NCBI RefSeq assembly: GCF_001278115.1 | Contig: NZ_LIYD01000005.1 | Span: 1,910,826-1,974,825, forward strand | Direction of reading: 5' to 3' | Length of the DNA stretch: 64,000 nucleotides | From: Flavobacterium akiainvivens | GTDB lineage: Bacteria > Bacteroidota > Bacteroidia > Flavobacteriales > Flavobacteriaceae | In this document: positions 24,656 to 34,069 of the stretch, piece after piece | Numbering within the stretch: the stretch's first letter is position 1 | How the letters are laid out: each line of letters starts with the position of its first letter | The notes under the pieces: generated by a model | Database searches by the model: none | What the model saw: only the letters and a program-made list of their open reading frames with translations | What the model was told of the DNA's origin: nothing | Made by a program: the position numbers and the translations under genes

Positions 24656-26581
24656 ATGTATAAAATGTATTGCGGCGGGGCGTTGCTGGCCCTGCTTATG
24701 GCTTCCTGCTCAACCGGCAGTAAAACAAATGACAGCCTTAACAGCCCTGACAACAACCTAACAGTAGACTTTGGCGTAAATGCCAAGCAACAGGCCTGGT
24801 ATCTTGTAAAACGCAACAGCCAGGTAGTAATAGACACCTCATCACTGGGCCTTGTGCGCAAAGATGCCGATTTTAGCAAGGCACTTAAAGTGGCTGATAT
24901 CTCAGAATCGGAAAAAGTAGAAGACACATACACCATGCTTACCGGCAAGGCTAAAGATATTACTTACAGTGCCAACCAAAAAACCCTGCACCTTGAAAAT
25001 GCAGGCGGCCAAAAGATGGATATCGTCTTTAACGTGTCAAACGACGGTGTGGCGTTTAAGTATAAATTCCCCGAAACATCGGGCGATGTGAAATACATTA
25101 CCGACGAGAAAACGGCTTATAACTTTAAATCTTCTACCAAAGCATGGCTTCAGCCCATGAGCAAGGCTAAAAGCGGCTGGGAAGGCTGTAACCCGGCGTA
25201 TGAAGAATACTACCAGATGGATGTGCCTGTAAATGCCACATCGCCCATTGGCGAAGGCTGGATTTATCCTGCGCTGTTTAAAGACGGCGATACATGGGTA
25301 TCGGTTTCAGAAACAGAATTGGGCAGCAACTACTGCGCCACGCACCTTAAATATGACGAGGCAGAGAAGGCCATGAAAGTGGTATTCCCGCAGCCGGAAG
25401 AGGTATTTGCCAAAGGCGCCGCCCTTAACCCCGAAAGCAAGCTGCCGTGGGAAACCCCGTGGCGCATTTTAGCCATTGGCGACCTGCAAACCGTGGCACA
25501 ATCTACCCTGGGCACTGACCTGGCTGATAAAGCCGTTACTACCGACGTAGCCTTTGTACAGCCGGGCATTTCGTCTTGGAGCTGGGCCATACTTAAAGAT
25601 GATTCGGTTAACTATGATACCACTAAACAATTTATAGACTACGCCCACCAAATGAAATGGCCGTACTGCCTTATTGATGCAGGCTGGGACTGGCGCATTG
25701 GCATCGATAAAATAAAAGAGCTGGTGGCCTACGCCAAAGAGCGCAACGTAAAACTGATACTTTGGTACAACTCGGCAGGCGACTGGAACACGGTTAAGTA
25801 CACGCCTAAAGACCGTTTCCTTACCGAGGAAAGCCGCGAAAAAGAGTTTAAATGGCTGCACGACATGGGCATTGCCGGCGTTAAGATCGACTTTTTTGGC
25901 GGCGATGGCCAAAGCATGATTGCCTATTACCATGACATACTGAAGTCGGCATTAAAGCACAAAATACTGGTTAACTTTCACGGGGCTACCCTGCCGCGCG
26001 GCTGGCAGCGCACCTACCCTAACCTTATGACGGCTGAGGCCATTAAAGGTTTTGAATTCATATCGTTTGAACAAAATGTGGCCGATGCAGCCCCGCAACA
26101 CTGCGCCATGCTGCCCTTTGGCCGTAACCTGTATGACCCTATGGACTTCACGCCTATGAGCCTTGATGTAATACCAAACATCAACCGCCGCAGTACAGCC
26201 GCTTTTGAGCTGGCACTGCCTACCCTGTTCCTTTCGGGTGTACAGCATTTGGCTGAAATTCCGGAAGGCATGGCTAAGCAGCCCGATTATGTGGTAAACT
26301 ACCTTAAAGATATACCTGCCGCCTGGGATGAAACCAAGCTCCTGGCCGGCTATCCCGGTAAAGATGTGGTTATGGCACGCCGCAAGGGCACAACCTGGTA
26401 CATAACCGGCATTAACGGCGAAAACAAAGCCAAAACCCTTGATATAGACCTGAGCTTTATTAAAAAGGATGGTTTTATAATTACCGATGGCGCTACCGAT
26501 AAGTGGGAATCCAAAACGGTAAAACCGGGTAAAACTACAGCATCATTTAAACCATACGGCGGATTTGTAATGAAGTTTTAA
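24656..26581 (+). CDS. GH97 glycoside hydrolase, lipoprotein (retaining type)
   Basis: 641 aa. The signal MYKMYCGGALLALLMASCS is nearly the same as that of the preceding, unrelated GH27 enzyme. An N-terminal beta-sandwich (about 25-290) is followed by the (beta/alpha)8 barrel: QPGISSWSWAILKDDS, CLIDAGWDW, then AGVKIDFFGGDGQ with the Asp nucleophile (about 412) of the retaining alpha-galactosidase branch, not the Glu base of SusB-type inverting enzymes; then TAEAIKGFEF. It probably removes alpha-linked galactose (or L-arabinopyranose-like) residues in the periplasm or at the outer membrane. Confidence 0.9.
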   Translation: MYKMYCGGALLALLMASCSTGSKTNDSLNSPDNNLTVDFGVNAKQQAWYLVKRNSQVVIDTSSLGLVRKDADFSKALKVADISESEKVEDTYTMLTGKAKDITYSANQKTLHLENAGGQKMDIVFNVSNDGVAFKYKFPETSGDVKYITDEKTAYNFKSSTKAWLQPMSKAKSGWEGCNPAYEEYYQMDVPVNATSPIGEGWIYPALFKDGDTWVSVSETELGSNYCATHLKYDEAEKAMKVVFPQPEEVFAKGAALNPESKLPWETPWRILAIGDLQTVAQSTLGTDLADKAVTTDVAFVQPGISSWSWAILKDDSVNYDTTKQFIDYAHQMKWPYCLIDAGWDWRIGIDKIKELVAYAKERNVKLILWYNSAGDWNTVKYTPKDRFLTEESREKEFKWLHDMGIAGVKIDFFGGDGQSMIAYYHDILKSALKHKILVNFHGATLPRGWQRTYPNLMTAEAIKGFEFISFEQNVADAAPQHCAMLPFGRNLYDPMDFTPMSLDVIPNINRRSTAAFELALPTLFLSGVQHLAEIPEGMAKQPDYVVNYLKDIPAAWDETKLLAGYPGKDVVMARRKGTTWYITGINGENKAKTLDIDLSFIKKDGFIITDGATDKWESKTVKPGKTTASFKPYGGFVMKF

Positions 26582-26606
26582 CAAATAAATACTGCAAATT
26601 TTTAAT

Positions 26607-26635
26607 TTATGGGAGTCGAAAGGCTCCCATTTTTG
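26607..26635 (+). terminator. terminator after GH97
   Basis: ATGGGAGTC-GAAA-GGCTCCCAT (26609-26630, one G-U) followed by TTTTTGTTTT. Confidence 0.9.
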
Positions 26636-26644
26636 TTTTAATAC

Positions 26645-26667
26645 AATTGTAAATTTTATTTACAATT
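26645..26667. promoter_or_regulatory. palindrome upstream of the T9SS gene
   Basis: AATTGTAAAT / ATTTACAATT, perfect 10-bp arms around TTT, 56 bp upstream of the next ATG. It could be an operator; there is no TAnnTTTG box nearby. Confidence 0.35.
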
Positions 26668-26722
26668 TTTTATTAGGAAAATTGAATGTTAAGCTGTTAT
26701 CATATAATAAACCAATCGAAAT

Positions 26723-28561
26723 ATGAAAAACACATTACACGCCATTCTGTTATTTTTATTTATTACCCCTGTATTTTCTCAAGACTACTCCTGGCAATGG
26801 GCTACCCGCGGTGGCGGCACTAAAAGTTCGCCTGCCGAAAGCGTCTCCGGTTACGACTTTACGAGTGAACAAATTAATGATATAGTAGTAGACAACGATA
26901 ACAACTATTATTTTTTAGCCTACATGACACAACAAAATACCGAATATGACGGCCTGCCCATACCGGTATACAATGCACCACAGGGCAATACCGGTGGTAT
27001 TGATATTGTGCTTATTTCCACCACGTGCGACGGCACCCTGCGGTGGACACAAACCATAGGCGGGGGCTATAACGATTTTAGTTACAAGCTGGGGCTTGAT
27101 AACAACGGCGGCCTGTACCTTTCGGCTTATGTAATGAACCTCTCTGCACCGGGACAAATGTATTTACCGCCCCATTTTTCGCCCAATGTTGCATTGCCGG
27201 AAGGTGAAAACAACTTAGACCCGCAGGAAGGGCGCAAAACTGCCGCCGTGGTTAAGTACAATACCCAGGACGGTGCACTTGTATGGTACAAAATGCTGCA
27301 GGGCGCTGTAAGCCCCACTTACATGTCGTCTATTATAAGCAATATAATTGTAGACACCGACGGCAACCTCCGGGTACTGGTGGGCCTGTACAGGGGTACA
27401 CACCTTGACGGGCAGGTAACCGTACCGGATAGTTTTACCAACACTACCCAGTTTTATATTGTTAAATTAAGCCCTGAAGGCGAATACCTTGATGTAACTG
27501 AGCTGCCCATGCAGGGTGTGTTAGAGATGTCTCAGTTTTGCTTTAATTATGATGAAAACCTCAACCGGTATTATATAGCAGGCTTCAGGACCTACCCAGG
27601 CTACAACACCCTTATGCCTACAACCTATGGCGGGGTAGACTTTACAAAAAGCGTTTTTATTCTGGCCCTTGAAGAAGACGGCACCGAAATATGGCGCGTG
27701 GAAGAAGTAAACAGTGCGGGTTTAAATGCCACCCAGTTACAGGCTTTTGTTATTGATGACGATTCAAACCTATACCTTGTCGGAAAATATTTCAGGGTAT
27801 TCGACACAGTAGTATCGTTAGGCAATTACACCTTTCCATCTACACTGGGCAATGTGGTGTATGTACTTAAAATGGCACCCGATGGCACCGTTATATGGGG
27901 TACCTCGCCGCAAACCGAAACCTCCTCTAACTTTATTTATGACATTGCCATTAACGGCGATGAAATTGCCGTTGCTACCGAGATGTTTCAGCAAACCTGG
28001 GACGACATAACCATAAACCGCGGGCAGAATTACCTTACCGACCCGGTTATCCTCCGCATAAACAAAGAAACCGGCAATGCTTTTGCCATACACGATGTTA
28101 AGGGACCCTTTGGCTTTAAAGATTCTTTTACCGCCATAGCTACTGATAAAGACGGGAACTATATTACCGGCGGTTACTTCCGCAGCCAGCTTTTTACCGA
28201 TGCCGAAGATGGGATAGAAACCCTTGAAAAAGTAAACAACATTACCAGTTTTACCGATTTTTTTATAGCCAAGCTTGCCAAAGTGCCCTGCGGGACGGGC
28301 ACAACTACAGGCCTTAACGAAAACAGCCTGCAACAGCTTAAGGTATATCCTAACCCGGCACATAATACCATAGAATTTGAAAGCACTAAAGAAATTGCAT
28401 CATACACCCTTACAAACATGCTGGGGCAAACCCTGCTTAAAGGCAGCCTTAACAGCAACAAGGGCAGTATAAACATACAGGCGCTACCGGTGGGCAACTA
28501 TGTGCTTGCACTTAAAGCCACCACAGGAAAAGTAACCACGCAGCAAGTAATTAAAATGTAA
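26723..28561 (+). CDS. T9SS-secreted beta-propeller-like protein
   Basis: 612 aa. It has a Sec signal peptide (MKNTLHAILLFLFITPVFSQ). The body has repeated strands with IVVDNDNNYYFLAYM, LDNNGGLYLSAY, VDTDGNLRVLVG, IDDDSNLYLVGKY and TDKDGNYITGGYF, a SBBP-like propeller with about six D-x-D/N-x-N-x-Y blades. The C-terminal ~75 residues (LKVYPNPAHNTIEFES... ending QQVIKM) are a type A type IX sorting domain. It is therefore exported by T9SS to the surface. It has no catalytic motif. Whether it belongs to the arabinan locus is uncertain, since terminators flank it. Confidence 0.88.
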   Translation: MKNTLHAILLFLFITPVFSQDYSWQWATRGGGTKSSPAESVSGYDFTSEQINDIVVDNDNNYYFLAYMTQQNTEYDGLPIPVYNAPQGNTGGIDIVLISTTCDGTLRWTQTIGGGYNDFSYKLGLDNNGGLYLSAYVMNLSAPGQMYLPPHFSPNVALPEGENNLDPQEGRKTAAVVKYNTQDGALVWYKMLQGAVSPTYMSSIISNIIVDTDGNLRVLVGLYRGTHLDGQVTVPDSFTNTTQFYIVKLSPEGEYLDVTELPMQGVLEMSQFCFNYDENLNRYYIAGFRTYPGYNTLMPTTYGGVDFTKSVFILALEEDGTEIWRVEEVNSAGLNATQLQAFVIDDDSNLYLVGKYFRVFDTVVSLGNYTFPSTLGNVVYVLKMAPDGTVIWGTSPQTETSSNFIYDIAINGDEIAVATEMFQQTWDDITINRGQNYLTDPVILRINKETGNAFAIHDVKGPFGFKDSFTAIATDKDGNYITGGYFRSQLFTDAEDGIETLEKVNNITSFTDFFIAKLAKVPCGTGTTTGLNENSLQQLKVYPNPAHNTIEFESTKEIASYTLTNMLGQTLLKGSLNSNKGSINIQALPVGNYVLALKATTGKVTTQQVIKM

Positions 28562-28624
28562 CGGGTTGCAACAAAAGAAATTAAAGGGGTATGGTTTTAA
28601 ATCATACCTCTTTTTGCATAATAA

Positions 28625-28653
28625 AAAAGCCGGTGCTAAAACACCGGCTTTAC
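28625..28653. terminator. bidirectional terminator between convergent genes
   Basis: AAGCCGGTG-ctaaaa-CACCGGCTT perfect stem (28627-28650) with A-run and T-rich flanks. It serves the T9SS gene and possibly galM. Confidence 0.85.
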
Positions 28654-28811
28654 AGATAATTGCTAAACATTAACCCTTTGTAATAAATATCAACCCAAAT
28701 AACGTTTATTACGCGTTTAGAAACTAACCCAATTACTTTTATATTTCTCATTGATAATCGATGGCAGTCATTCGTCTATCATCTATTATCTTTAATCTAT
28801 TCTCTCTACAG

Positions 28812-29978
28812 CTACTTTACAGAAAACTTATACGTAGTTTTAGTGGTATACTTCTCTCCCGGTTTCAACACCGTGGTAGGGAAAGACGGCTGGTTAGGGC
28901 TATCAGGGTAGTGTTGTGTTTCAAGACACAGGCCACTGCGCTTTTGATACTTGCCACCTGTTTTGCTGTCTTTTGTACCATCTATAAAGTTACCGCTATA
29001 AAACTGTATGGCGGGCTCTGTTGTGTATACCTGCATAAAACGGCCCGACTCCTTATCATACAGGCTGCCTATTTCTTTAAGGCTGTTAGACGCATCGTCA
29101 AAAATCCAGCAGTGGTCATACCCCAGGCCTTTTTTAAGCTGGTCATCGGCCACATTAATGTCTTTGCCTATGGTCTTAGCCTTAGTAAAGTCAAACGGCG
29201 TACCGGCCACAGCCTTAAGCTCGCCCGTAGGGATAAGCGTGCCATCTACCGGAAGGAATTTACCCGCCTTAAGCTCCAGTTCCTGGCTTTCTATGCTCTT
29301 GCTAAAATCACCCGAAAGGTTAAAATATGAGTGCTGCGTTAAGTTTACCACAGTAGCCTTATCGGTTTCAGCCTCATAAGCTATGGCAAGCTCGTTAGCA
29401 TTGGTAAGCGTGTAGGTAACCGTTACTTTCAGGTTGCCCGGATAGCCTTCCTCGCCATCTTTAGCAGTATAGGTAAGCTTTAAGCCCGGCTCATCGCCTT
29501 CAACAGGCGTGGCGTCCCATACTCTTTTATCAAAACCTTTACCTCCGTGCAGGCTGTTAGGCCCGTCGTTTACGGTAAGCTGGTAGTCTTTTCCGTCAAG
29601 CGTAAACTTGCCCTTTGCAATCCTGTTTCCGTAGCGGCCTATTACAGCACCAAAGAAATACGGGTTGCCGTCAAGGTACAGGTCTGGCGTGGTGTAGCCC
29701 AGCACCACATCGGCAAACTTACCGTTCTTATCGGGCGCGGTTAACGAAAGTATATCGCCACCCATGGTAATTACCTCTATGGTCATGCCATTGGCATTGG
29801 TAAGCGTATACTTTTCAACCTTTACACCATCTTTAGTAGTGGCATAATCGCTTTTAACTATAGAACTTTTAGCTTTAGCTTCGGTGGTTGGTTGCATATC
29901 CTCTTTTTTTTCGTCTTTACAACTTAAAAGCATCAGGCTGCACATAAGCAGGCAAACGCCCTGTTTAATTGTTTTCAT
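28812..29978 (-). CDS. galM: aldose 1-epimerase (mutarotase), lipoprotein
   Basis: 388 aa. The lipoprotein signal MKTIKQGVCLLMCSLMLLSC is followed by an acidic/Lys linker. The GalM fold has GAVIGRYGNRIAKGKF, NSLHGGKGFDKRVW (first catalytic His), NLTQHSYFNLSG (second His) and GYDHCWIFD; the Glu base is in CLETQHYPDSPN. Being exported, it would speed anomer interconversion of sugars released by the arabinan hydrolases before uptake. Last gene of the region, with its own promoter and candidate operator. Confidence 0.93.
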   Translation of the reverse strand: MKTIKQGVCLLMCSLMLLSCKDEKKEDMQPTTEAKAKSSIVKSDYATTKDGVKVEKYTLTNANGMTIEVITMGGDILSLTAPDKNGKFADVVLGYTTPDLYLDGNPYFFGAVIGRYGNRIAKGKFTLDGKDYQLTVNDGPNSLHGGKGFDKRVWDATPVEGDEPGLKLTYTAKDGEEGYPGNLKVTVTYTLTNANELAIAYEAETDKATVVNLTQHSYFNLSGDFSKSIESQELELKAGKFLPVDGTLIPTGELKAVAGTPFDFTKAKTIGKDINVADDQLKKGLGYDHCWIFDDASNSLKEIGSLYDKESGRFMQVYTTEPAIQFYSGNFIDGTKDSKTGGKYQKRSGLCLETQHYPDSPNQPSFPTTVLKPGEKYTTKTTYKFSVK

Positions 29979-30043
29979 GGTTTGGTTGTTTAGTTATTAC
30001 TCCCCTACCGTTATGCCTTTAAGAAATCGTTGTAACAACATAA

Positions 30044-30051
30044 CAAATATA
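30044..30051 (-). promoter_or_regulatory. -7 box of galM
   Basis: On the minus strand TATATTTG, a perfect TAnnTTTG. The candidate operator at 30067-30085 lies where the -33 element would be. The leader is about 66 nt. Confidence 0.55.
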
Positions 30052-30066
30052 GGATTTATTTTAAAT

Positions 30067-30085
30067 AAATGTAATTTTTACACTT
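30067..30085. promoter_or_regulatory. candidate AraR operator at galM
   Basis: AAATGTAATTTTTACACTT: inverted TGTAA / TTACA arms, 7 nt between TGT and ACA, same layout as the araB and susC sites. It overlaps the -33 position of the galM promoter. Confidence 0.5.
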
Positions 30086-30092
30086 TTTATTT

Positions 30093-32075
30093 TTACTTGA
30101 TCTTAACCCTGAATACCACTACGGCCTGGGCAGGTATTTCAACGTCAATTTTGCTGCCGTTTAGCGTAAAGGTACTGGTTTTTGGAGTTACTTTTTCTGA
30201 TGTAAAATTGTTTTCAGCCTGCAGGTCGTCGCTTTGAAGCATAATCATCTTACCCTCTTTAGCCAGTTTTTTACCTTTAACAGCAATATCTGTTTTTTGG
30301 GCTTTGGCTGTTGTATTTACCACTTTAACAATAACCTCGCCTGTTGCTGCATCAGTCACCGCAGTGGCATACATACCGTTTTGCCCGGTAATGGCCTTGC
30401 CTCCTGTAGTAATGCTTACCAAATCAGTACCCGGGTTTTGGCCGTACAGCTGCTGTACATAGTAGTTAGGTGTAGCAAAGCTGTTTAGGTTGTCTACCCA
30501 AATAAGGTCGGGCGTCCACTGCCAGCCTTCCACGTGGGCAAAAAGCGGTGCATAGCTCGTCATGTGTACAACCTCAGCATTACGCTCAAGGCCGGTCATA
30601 AAGGCGGCTTCGCTAAGGGCGGCCTCCCAGTTGTTTTTGTTTTCAGGGCTTGCAATGGCTACAGTTTGTGCAGCATATTCACCTGCAAACACTTTAGGGC
30701 CTTTGCGGTCATAATTATCATAACGGGTTACGTTTTGCTTAAACCACTCCGGCTTGGCATAGTAGTGCTCGTCTATAATCTGGGCGTTAAGGGCTTTCAG
30801 TTCTTTCCAGGCATAATCAAAATGCTCGCCTGTAGGGAACGGCCCGCTGGTAGAAATAATCTTGATGTTAGGATATTTAGCGTGTATGGCTTTTTCAAAC
30901 ACCTTGTAGCGCTCTATATAATCAGGGCCCCACTGCTCATTACCCACACCTATAAACTTAAGGTTAAAAGGCTGTGGGTGGCCCATTTCGGCGCGTTTTT
31001 TACCCCATGTTGTGGTAACAGCGCCGTTGGCAAACTCAATAAGGTCTACGGCATCCTGCACAAACGGGTCAAGCTCGGCCATTGGGGCAAGCTCGCCTGT
31101 GTTAAACTGGCAGGCAATACCGCAGCTCAGTACCGGTAGCGGCTCTGCACCCAGGTCTTCCGAAAGCTGGAAGTACTCAAAGAAACCAAGGCCAAACGTT
31201 TGGAAATAATCCGGGGTTTGCTTGTGGCCAAACTCAACATTCCAGCGGTTTATAATCATTTCGCGGTCTTCAACAGGGCCAATGCTTTTTTTCCACTGGT
31301 AGCGCTGCTCAAGCGTGCGCCCCTCTACAATACATCCACCGGGAAAACGCAGGAAGCCCGGGTTAAGGTCATACAGCTTTTGCGCCATGTCTTTGCGCAG
31401 GCCGTTTTCCCTGCCGTTCCACGTATCTTTAGGGAAAATGGAAATCATATCCATATTAAAAACGCCTGTGTTGTCAAACGTAATTTTAAGCTGCCCTTTG
31501 GCATCGGTCTTCGTGGCTTTAATCTGGCCTTTGTAGGTTTTCCAGTCTTTACCGCTTACGCTAATGGTAGTTTCGCCAATAACGCCGCCTTTTTCATCAA
31601 CCAACTGGAATTTTATTTTAGAGATGCTGCCGCTTTGTGCAGCCCCCATAAACGACACATTGTAGGTATCGTTAGCCTTAATGCCCATACCGCGGAAACC
31701 CTCGTTAACCAGGCTGTAACCGGCGGCATTGTTTACCTCAACACGAATCATGTGGCGGTTAATTTCTTTCTCGGTCTTGATAACCGTTGCATAACCTGAC
31801 TTCTCGTTAAGCGAATGCTTGTCGCTATTGGGCTGGCTCCACCCCATCATAGGGTTAGCAAACTCAAACGAGCGGTTTTTAACCAGTTCGGCATACAGGC
31901 CGCCATCGGCACCCAGGTTAATATCTTCAAAGAAGATACCATACATGGTGGGCTGTATTTTAACACCGGTGTTTTTTAAATCAAGTACATAGCTGTTTTT
32001 CTGTTGGGCAGTGCACAGCAGGCTACCGCTAAGGGCAAGTGCCAGGGCTGCGTTGCTTACAAAGTTTGTTTTCAT
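30093..32075 (-). CDS. GH51 alpha-L-arabinofuranosidase (second copy, exported)
   Basis: 660 aa from ATG 32075 (MKTNFVSNAALALALSGSLLCTAQQ, a signal peptide); the upstream in-frame extension overlaps the previous gene and is rejected. GH51 catalytic barrel with RFPGGCIVEG, acid/base Glu in VGNEQWGPDY (about 379) and nucleophile Glu in IIDEHYYAKPEWF (about 435), plus a C-terminal beta-sandwich. An extra N-terminal module with SRSFEF/LVNEGF-type strands precedes the barrel (carbohydrate-binding-like). It removes alpha-L-arabinofuranosyl side chains. Last gene of the susCD operon. Confidence 0.93.
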   Translation of the reverse strand: MKTNFVSNAALALALSGSLLCTAQQKNSYVLDLKNTGVKIQPTMYGIFFEDINLGADGGLYAELVKNRSFEFANPMMGWSQPNSDKHSLNEKSGYATVIKTEKEINRHMIRVEVNNAAGYSLVNEGFRGMGIKANDTYNVSFMGAAQSGSISKIKFQLVDEKGGVIGETTISVSGKDWKTYKGQIKATKTDAKGQLKITFDNTGVFNMDMISIFPKDTWNGRENGLRKDMAQKLYDLNPGFLRFPGGCIVEGRTLEQRYQWKKSIGPVEDREMIINRWNVEFGHKQTPDYFQTFGLGFFEYFQLSEDLGAEPLPVLSCGIACQFNTGELAPMAELDPFVQDAVDLIEFANGAVTTTWGKKRAEMGHPQPFNLKFIGVGNEQWGPDYIERYKVFEKAIHAKYPNIKIISTSGPFPTGEHFDYAWKELKALNAQIIDEHYYAKPEWFKQNVTRYDNYDRKGPKVFAGEYAAQTVAIASPENKNNWEAALSEAAFMTGLERNAEVVHMTSYAPLFAHVEGWQWTPDLIWVDNLNSFATPNYYVQQLYGQNPGTDLVSITTGGKAITGQNGMYATAVTDAATGEVIVKVVNTTAKAQKTDIAVKGKKLAKEGKMIMLQSDDLQAENNFTSEKVTPKTSTFTLNGSKIDVEIPAQAVVVFRVKIK

Positions 32076-32098
32076 ATTGTGTTTGTTGTTAAAGCTTC

Positions 32099-34051
32099 TT
32101 ATTTGGTTTCGGGCAGCCATACTTTCATTTTGCCAATGCCCCTGTTGCTCCATGAGTAATACGGTATGGCTATAAATTTCTGGTTGCCGGTCTTACCTTC
32201 TATGGTAAGGATGCCGTTTAGCATTTTAGGCTGTTCCTTAAGTTTAAAGGTTGTTTTATTGTTAATGGTTATGGCGTCTACATTAGCATTATCTGCCTGT
32301 TCTACAGTATATACAATAGGCCCATATTCCAGCGATACCTTGCCACGGTCATCGGCAATTTTGTCGCTGGCTACCACCTCGCGCACTTCCATAGGGAAGT
32401 CAAGGGTAACCACATCGCCCTTTTTCCAGGTGCGGTTTACTACATAGTAGCCGTCTTTTTCAACACCGGTTACCTTTTTGCCGTTTACGGTAAGGCTTAG
32501 CTTACCCGTGTAGGCATCGGCATAGCTGTACAGCCCGCCTGGCATAACCTCATTGCGCGACCAGCCCGGTATGCGGAACTTAACCGTAAATGCACCCTCT
32601 TTTTCAGGGGAAACCGTAACCTTAACCTTGCCATTCCACGGGTATTGTGTGGTTTGGCTGATGCTGATTTTTTTACCTTCAAGCTCGGTATCGGCAGTGC
32701 TCGACATATACAAATTTACATAAAGCACATCTTTTTCGGTAGCATAAATAAGCCCCGGTATAGCCGGAATAAAACGAATAAGGTTGGTTGGGCAGCACGA
32801 GCAGTCAAACCAGCCCTGGCGGGTGCAGGCACCGCGGTTAAACAGGTACACACCATCGCTCTCCAGCGCATTAGGGTAAAAGAACTCAGTACCCTTAAGC
32901 GAAATGCCGCTTATAAGTCCGTTATACATGGTGCGCTCCAGCACATCATAATATTTTACATCGCCCGTAAGGTTAAACAGGCGGTTGTTCCAGTACACAC
33001 TGCCTATGGCGGCGCAGGTTTCGTTGTAGGCGGTAAGGTTGGGCAGCTCATAGTTTTCGCCAAAAGCCTCGCCATCGTGCCTTGCCCCAATGCCCCCGGT
33101 TATGTAGGTTTTCTTTTCAACCATGTTGTCCCAAAGCTTGTCTATGGCAGTGCGGTACGCCTGGTCTTTATAAATAGCGGCAATATCGGTCATACCGGCA
33201 TACAGGTATACGGCACGCACGGCATGGCCCACTACTTCATCCTGCTGCGTTACCGGAACGTGATCTTGCGCATAAGCGCCAAACTGTTCTTTTTTGCGCG
33301 GGTCTCCCCTGTGGTCAAGGTAAAACTTGGCCAGCTTAAGGTAGTCTTCCTTACCTGTAATCATGTACAGCTTTACAAGGCCGGTTTCTATAATCTGGTG
33401 GCCGGGTACTGCCAGTATCTGCCCCGGGTTTTCGCCAAAGGTTTTTACAAACAGGTCGGCATTTTTAAGGGCAATATCTAAAAAGTTGCGCTTGCCGGTA
33501 GCCCAGTAGTGCACAGCAGCAGCCTCATACATATGGCCGGCGTTGTACTCTTCGTGGCTCATGTTCATGTATTCCCAGCGTTCGCCTTTTTCTACCTTAA
33601 CCCACGGTGCAGGCGGCTTGGCCGGGTTTATGGTGCGCCATGTGGTAAGGTAGCCGTCTTTTTCCTGGCCTATTTTTACTATAGAAATAAGCGAATCCAG
33701 CAACACCTCGAGCTTGGGGTTTGGTGCGCTAAGCAGTGAGTTAGAGGCACCCTCTATAATTTTGTACACATCGCTGTCGTCAAACGGCATCTGACCGCGC
33801 ACTTCGCCTTTCATTTGCCCGCCGGCTATAAGGAAGTTTTCAAACCTGCCTTCTTCGCTGCACTTTTGTATGGCATATTCAATGGTTTTTTCCTGTACCT
33901 TTTTTATGATGGGCAACCAGAAATCATCGGTCACCTTTACATTTTTAATAGGCACCGGCTGTATGGGGTAAGCCGATAAGCTTTCCTGCGCGTGGGCTGC
34001 ACCGGCAACGCCAACAAGCAGTAAAAGGCTTAATTTCTTTACTATATTCAT
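32099..34051 (-). CDS. GH127 beta-L-arabinofuranosidase
   Basis: 650 aa with Sec signal peptide (MNIVKKLSLLLLVGVAGAAHA). (alpha/alpha)6 barrel: FWLPIIKKVQEKTIEYAI, GGIGARHDGEAFGENYELPN with the Glu, NETCAAIGSVYWN with a zinc Cys, and FDCSCCPTNLIRF (nucleophile Cys about 418), the complete GH127 Zn-Cys3-Glu set. It hydrolyses beta-L-arabinofuranosides, as found on extensin or some pectin chains. This broadens the locus beyond plain alpha-arabinan. 18 nt after the GH43 gene. Confidence 0.94.
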   Translation of the reverse strand: MNIVKKLSLLLLVGVAGAAHAQESLSAYPIQPVPIKNVKVTDDFWLPIIKKVQEKTIEYAIQKCSEEGRFENFLIAGGQMKGEVRGQMPFDDSDVYKIIEGASNSLLSAPNPKLEVLLDSLISIVKIGQEKDGYLTTWRTINPAKPPAPWVKVEKGERWEYMNMSHEEYNAGHMYEAAAVHYWATGKRNFLDIALKNADLFVKTFGENPGQILAVPGHQIIETGLVKLYMITGKEDYLKLAKFYLDHRGDPRKKEQFGAYAQDHVPVTQQDEVVGHAVRAVYLYAGMTDIAAIYKDQAYRTAIDKLWDNMVEKKTYITGGIGARHDGEAFGENYELPNLTAYNETCAAIGSVYWNNRLFNLTGDVKYYDVLERTMYNGLISGISLKGTEFFYPNALESDGVYLFNRGACTRQGWFDCSCCPTNLIRFIPAIPGLIYATEKDVLYVNLYMSSTADTELEGKKISISQTTQYPWNGKVKVTVSPEKEGAFTVKFRIPGWSRNEVMPGGLYSYADAYTGKLSLTVNGKKVTGVEKDGYYVVNRTWKKGDVVTLDFPMEVREVVASDKIADDRGKVSLEYGPIVYTVEQADNANVDAITINNKTTFKLKEQPKMLNGILTIEGKTGNQKFIAIPYYSWSNRGIGKMKVWLPETK

Positions 34052-34069
34052 TCTTTTTTTGGGTTTGGT

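Noticed and set aside
28761..29330. 189-codon plus-strand open frame
   Set aside because: Antisense to galM, no family match.
32076..32153. Upstream start for the second exported GH51
   Set aside because: It would overlap the GH127 gene and put the signal peptide in the middle.
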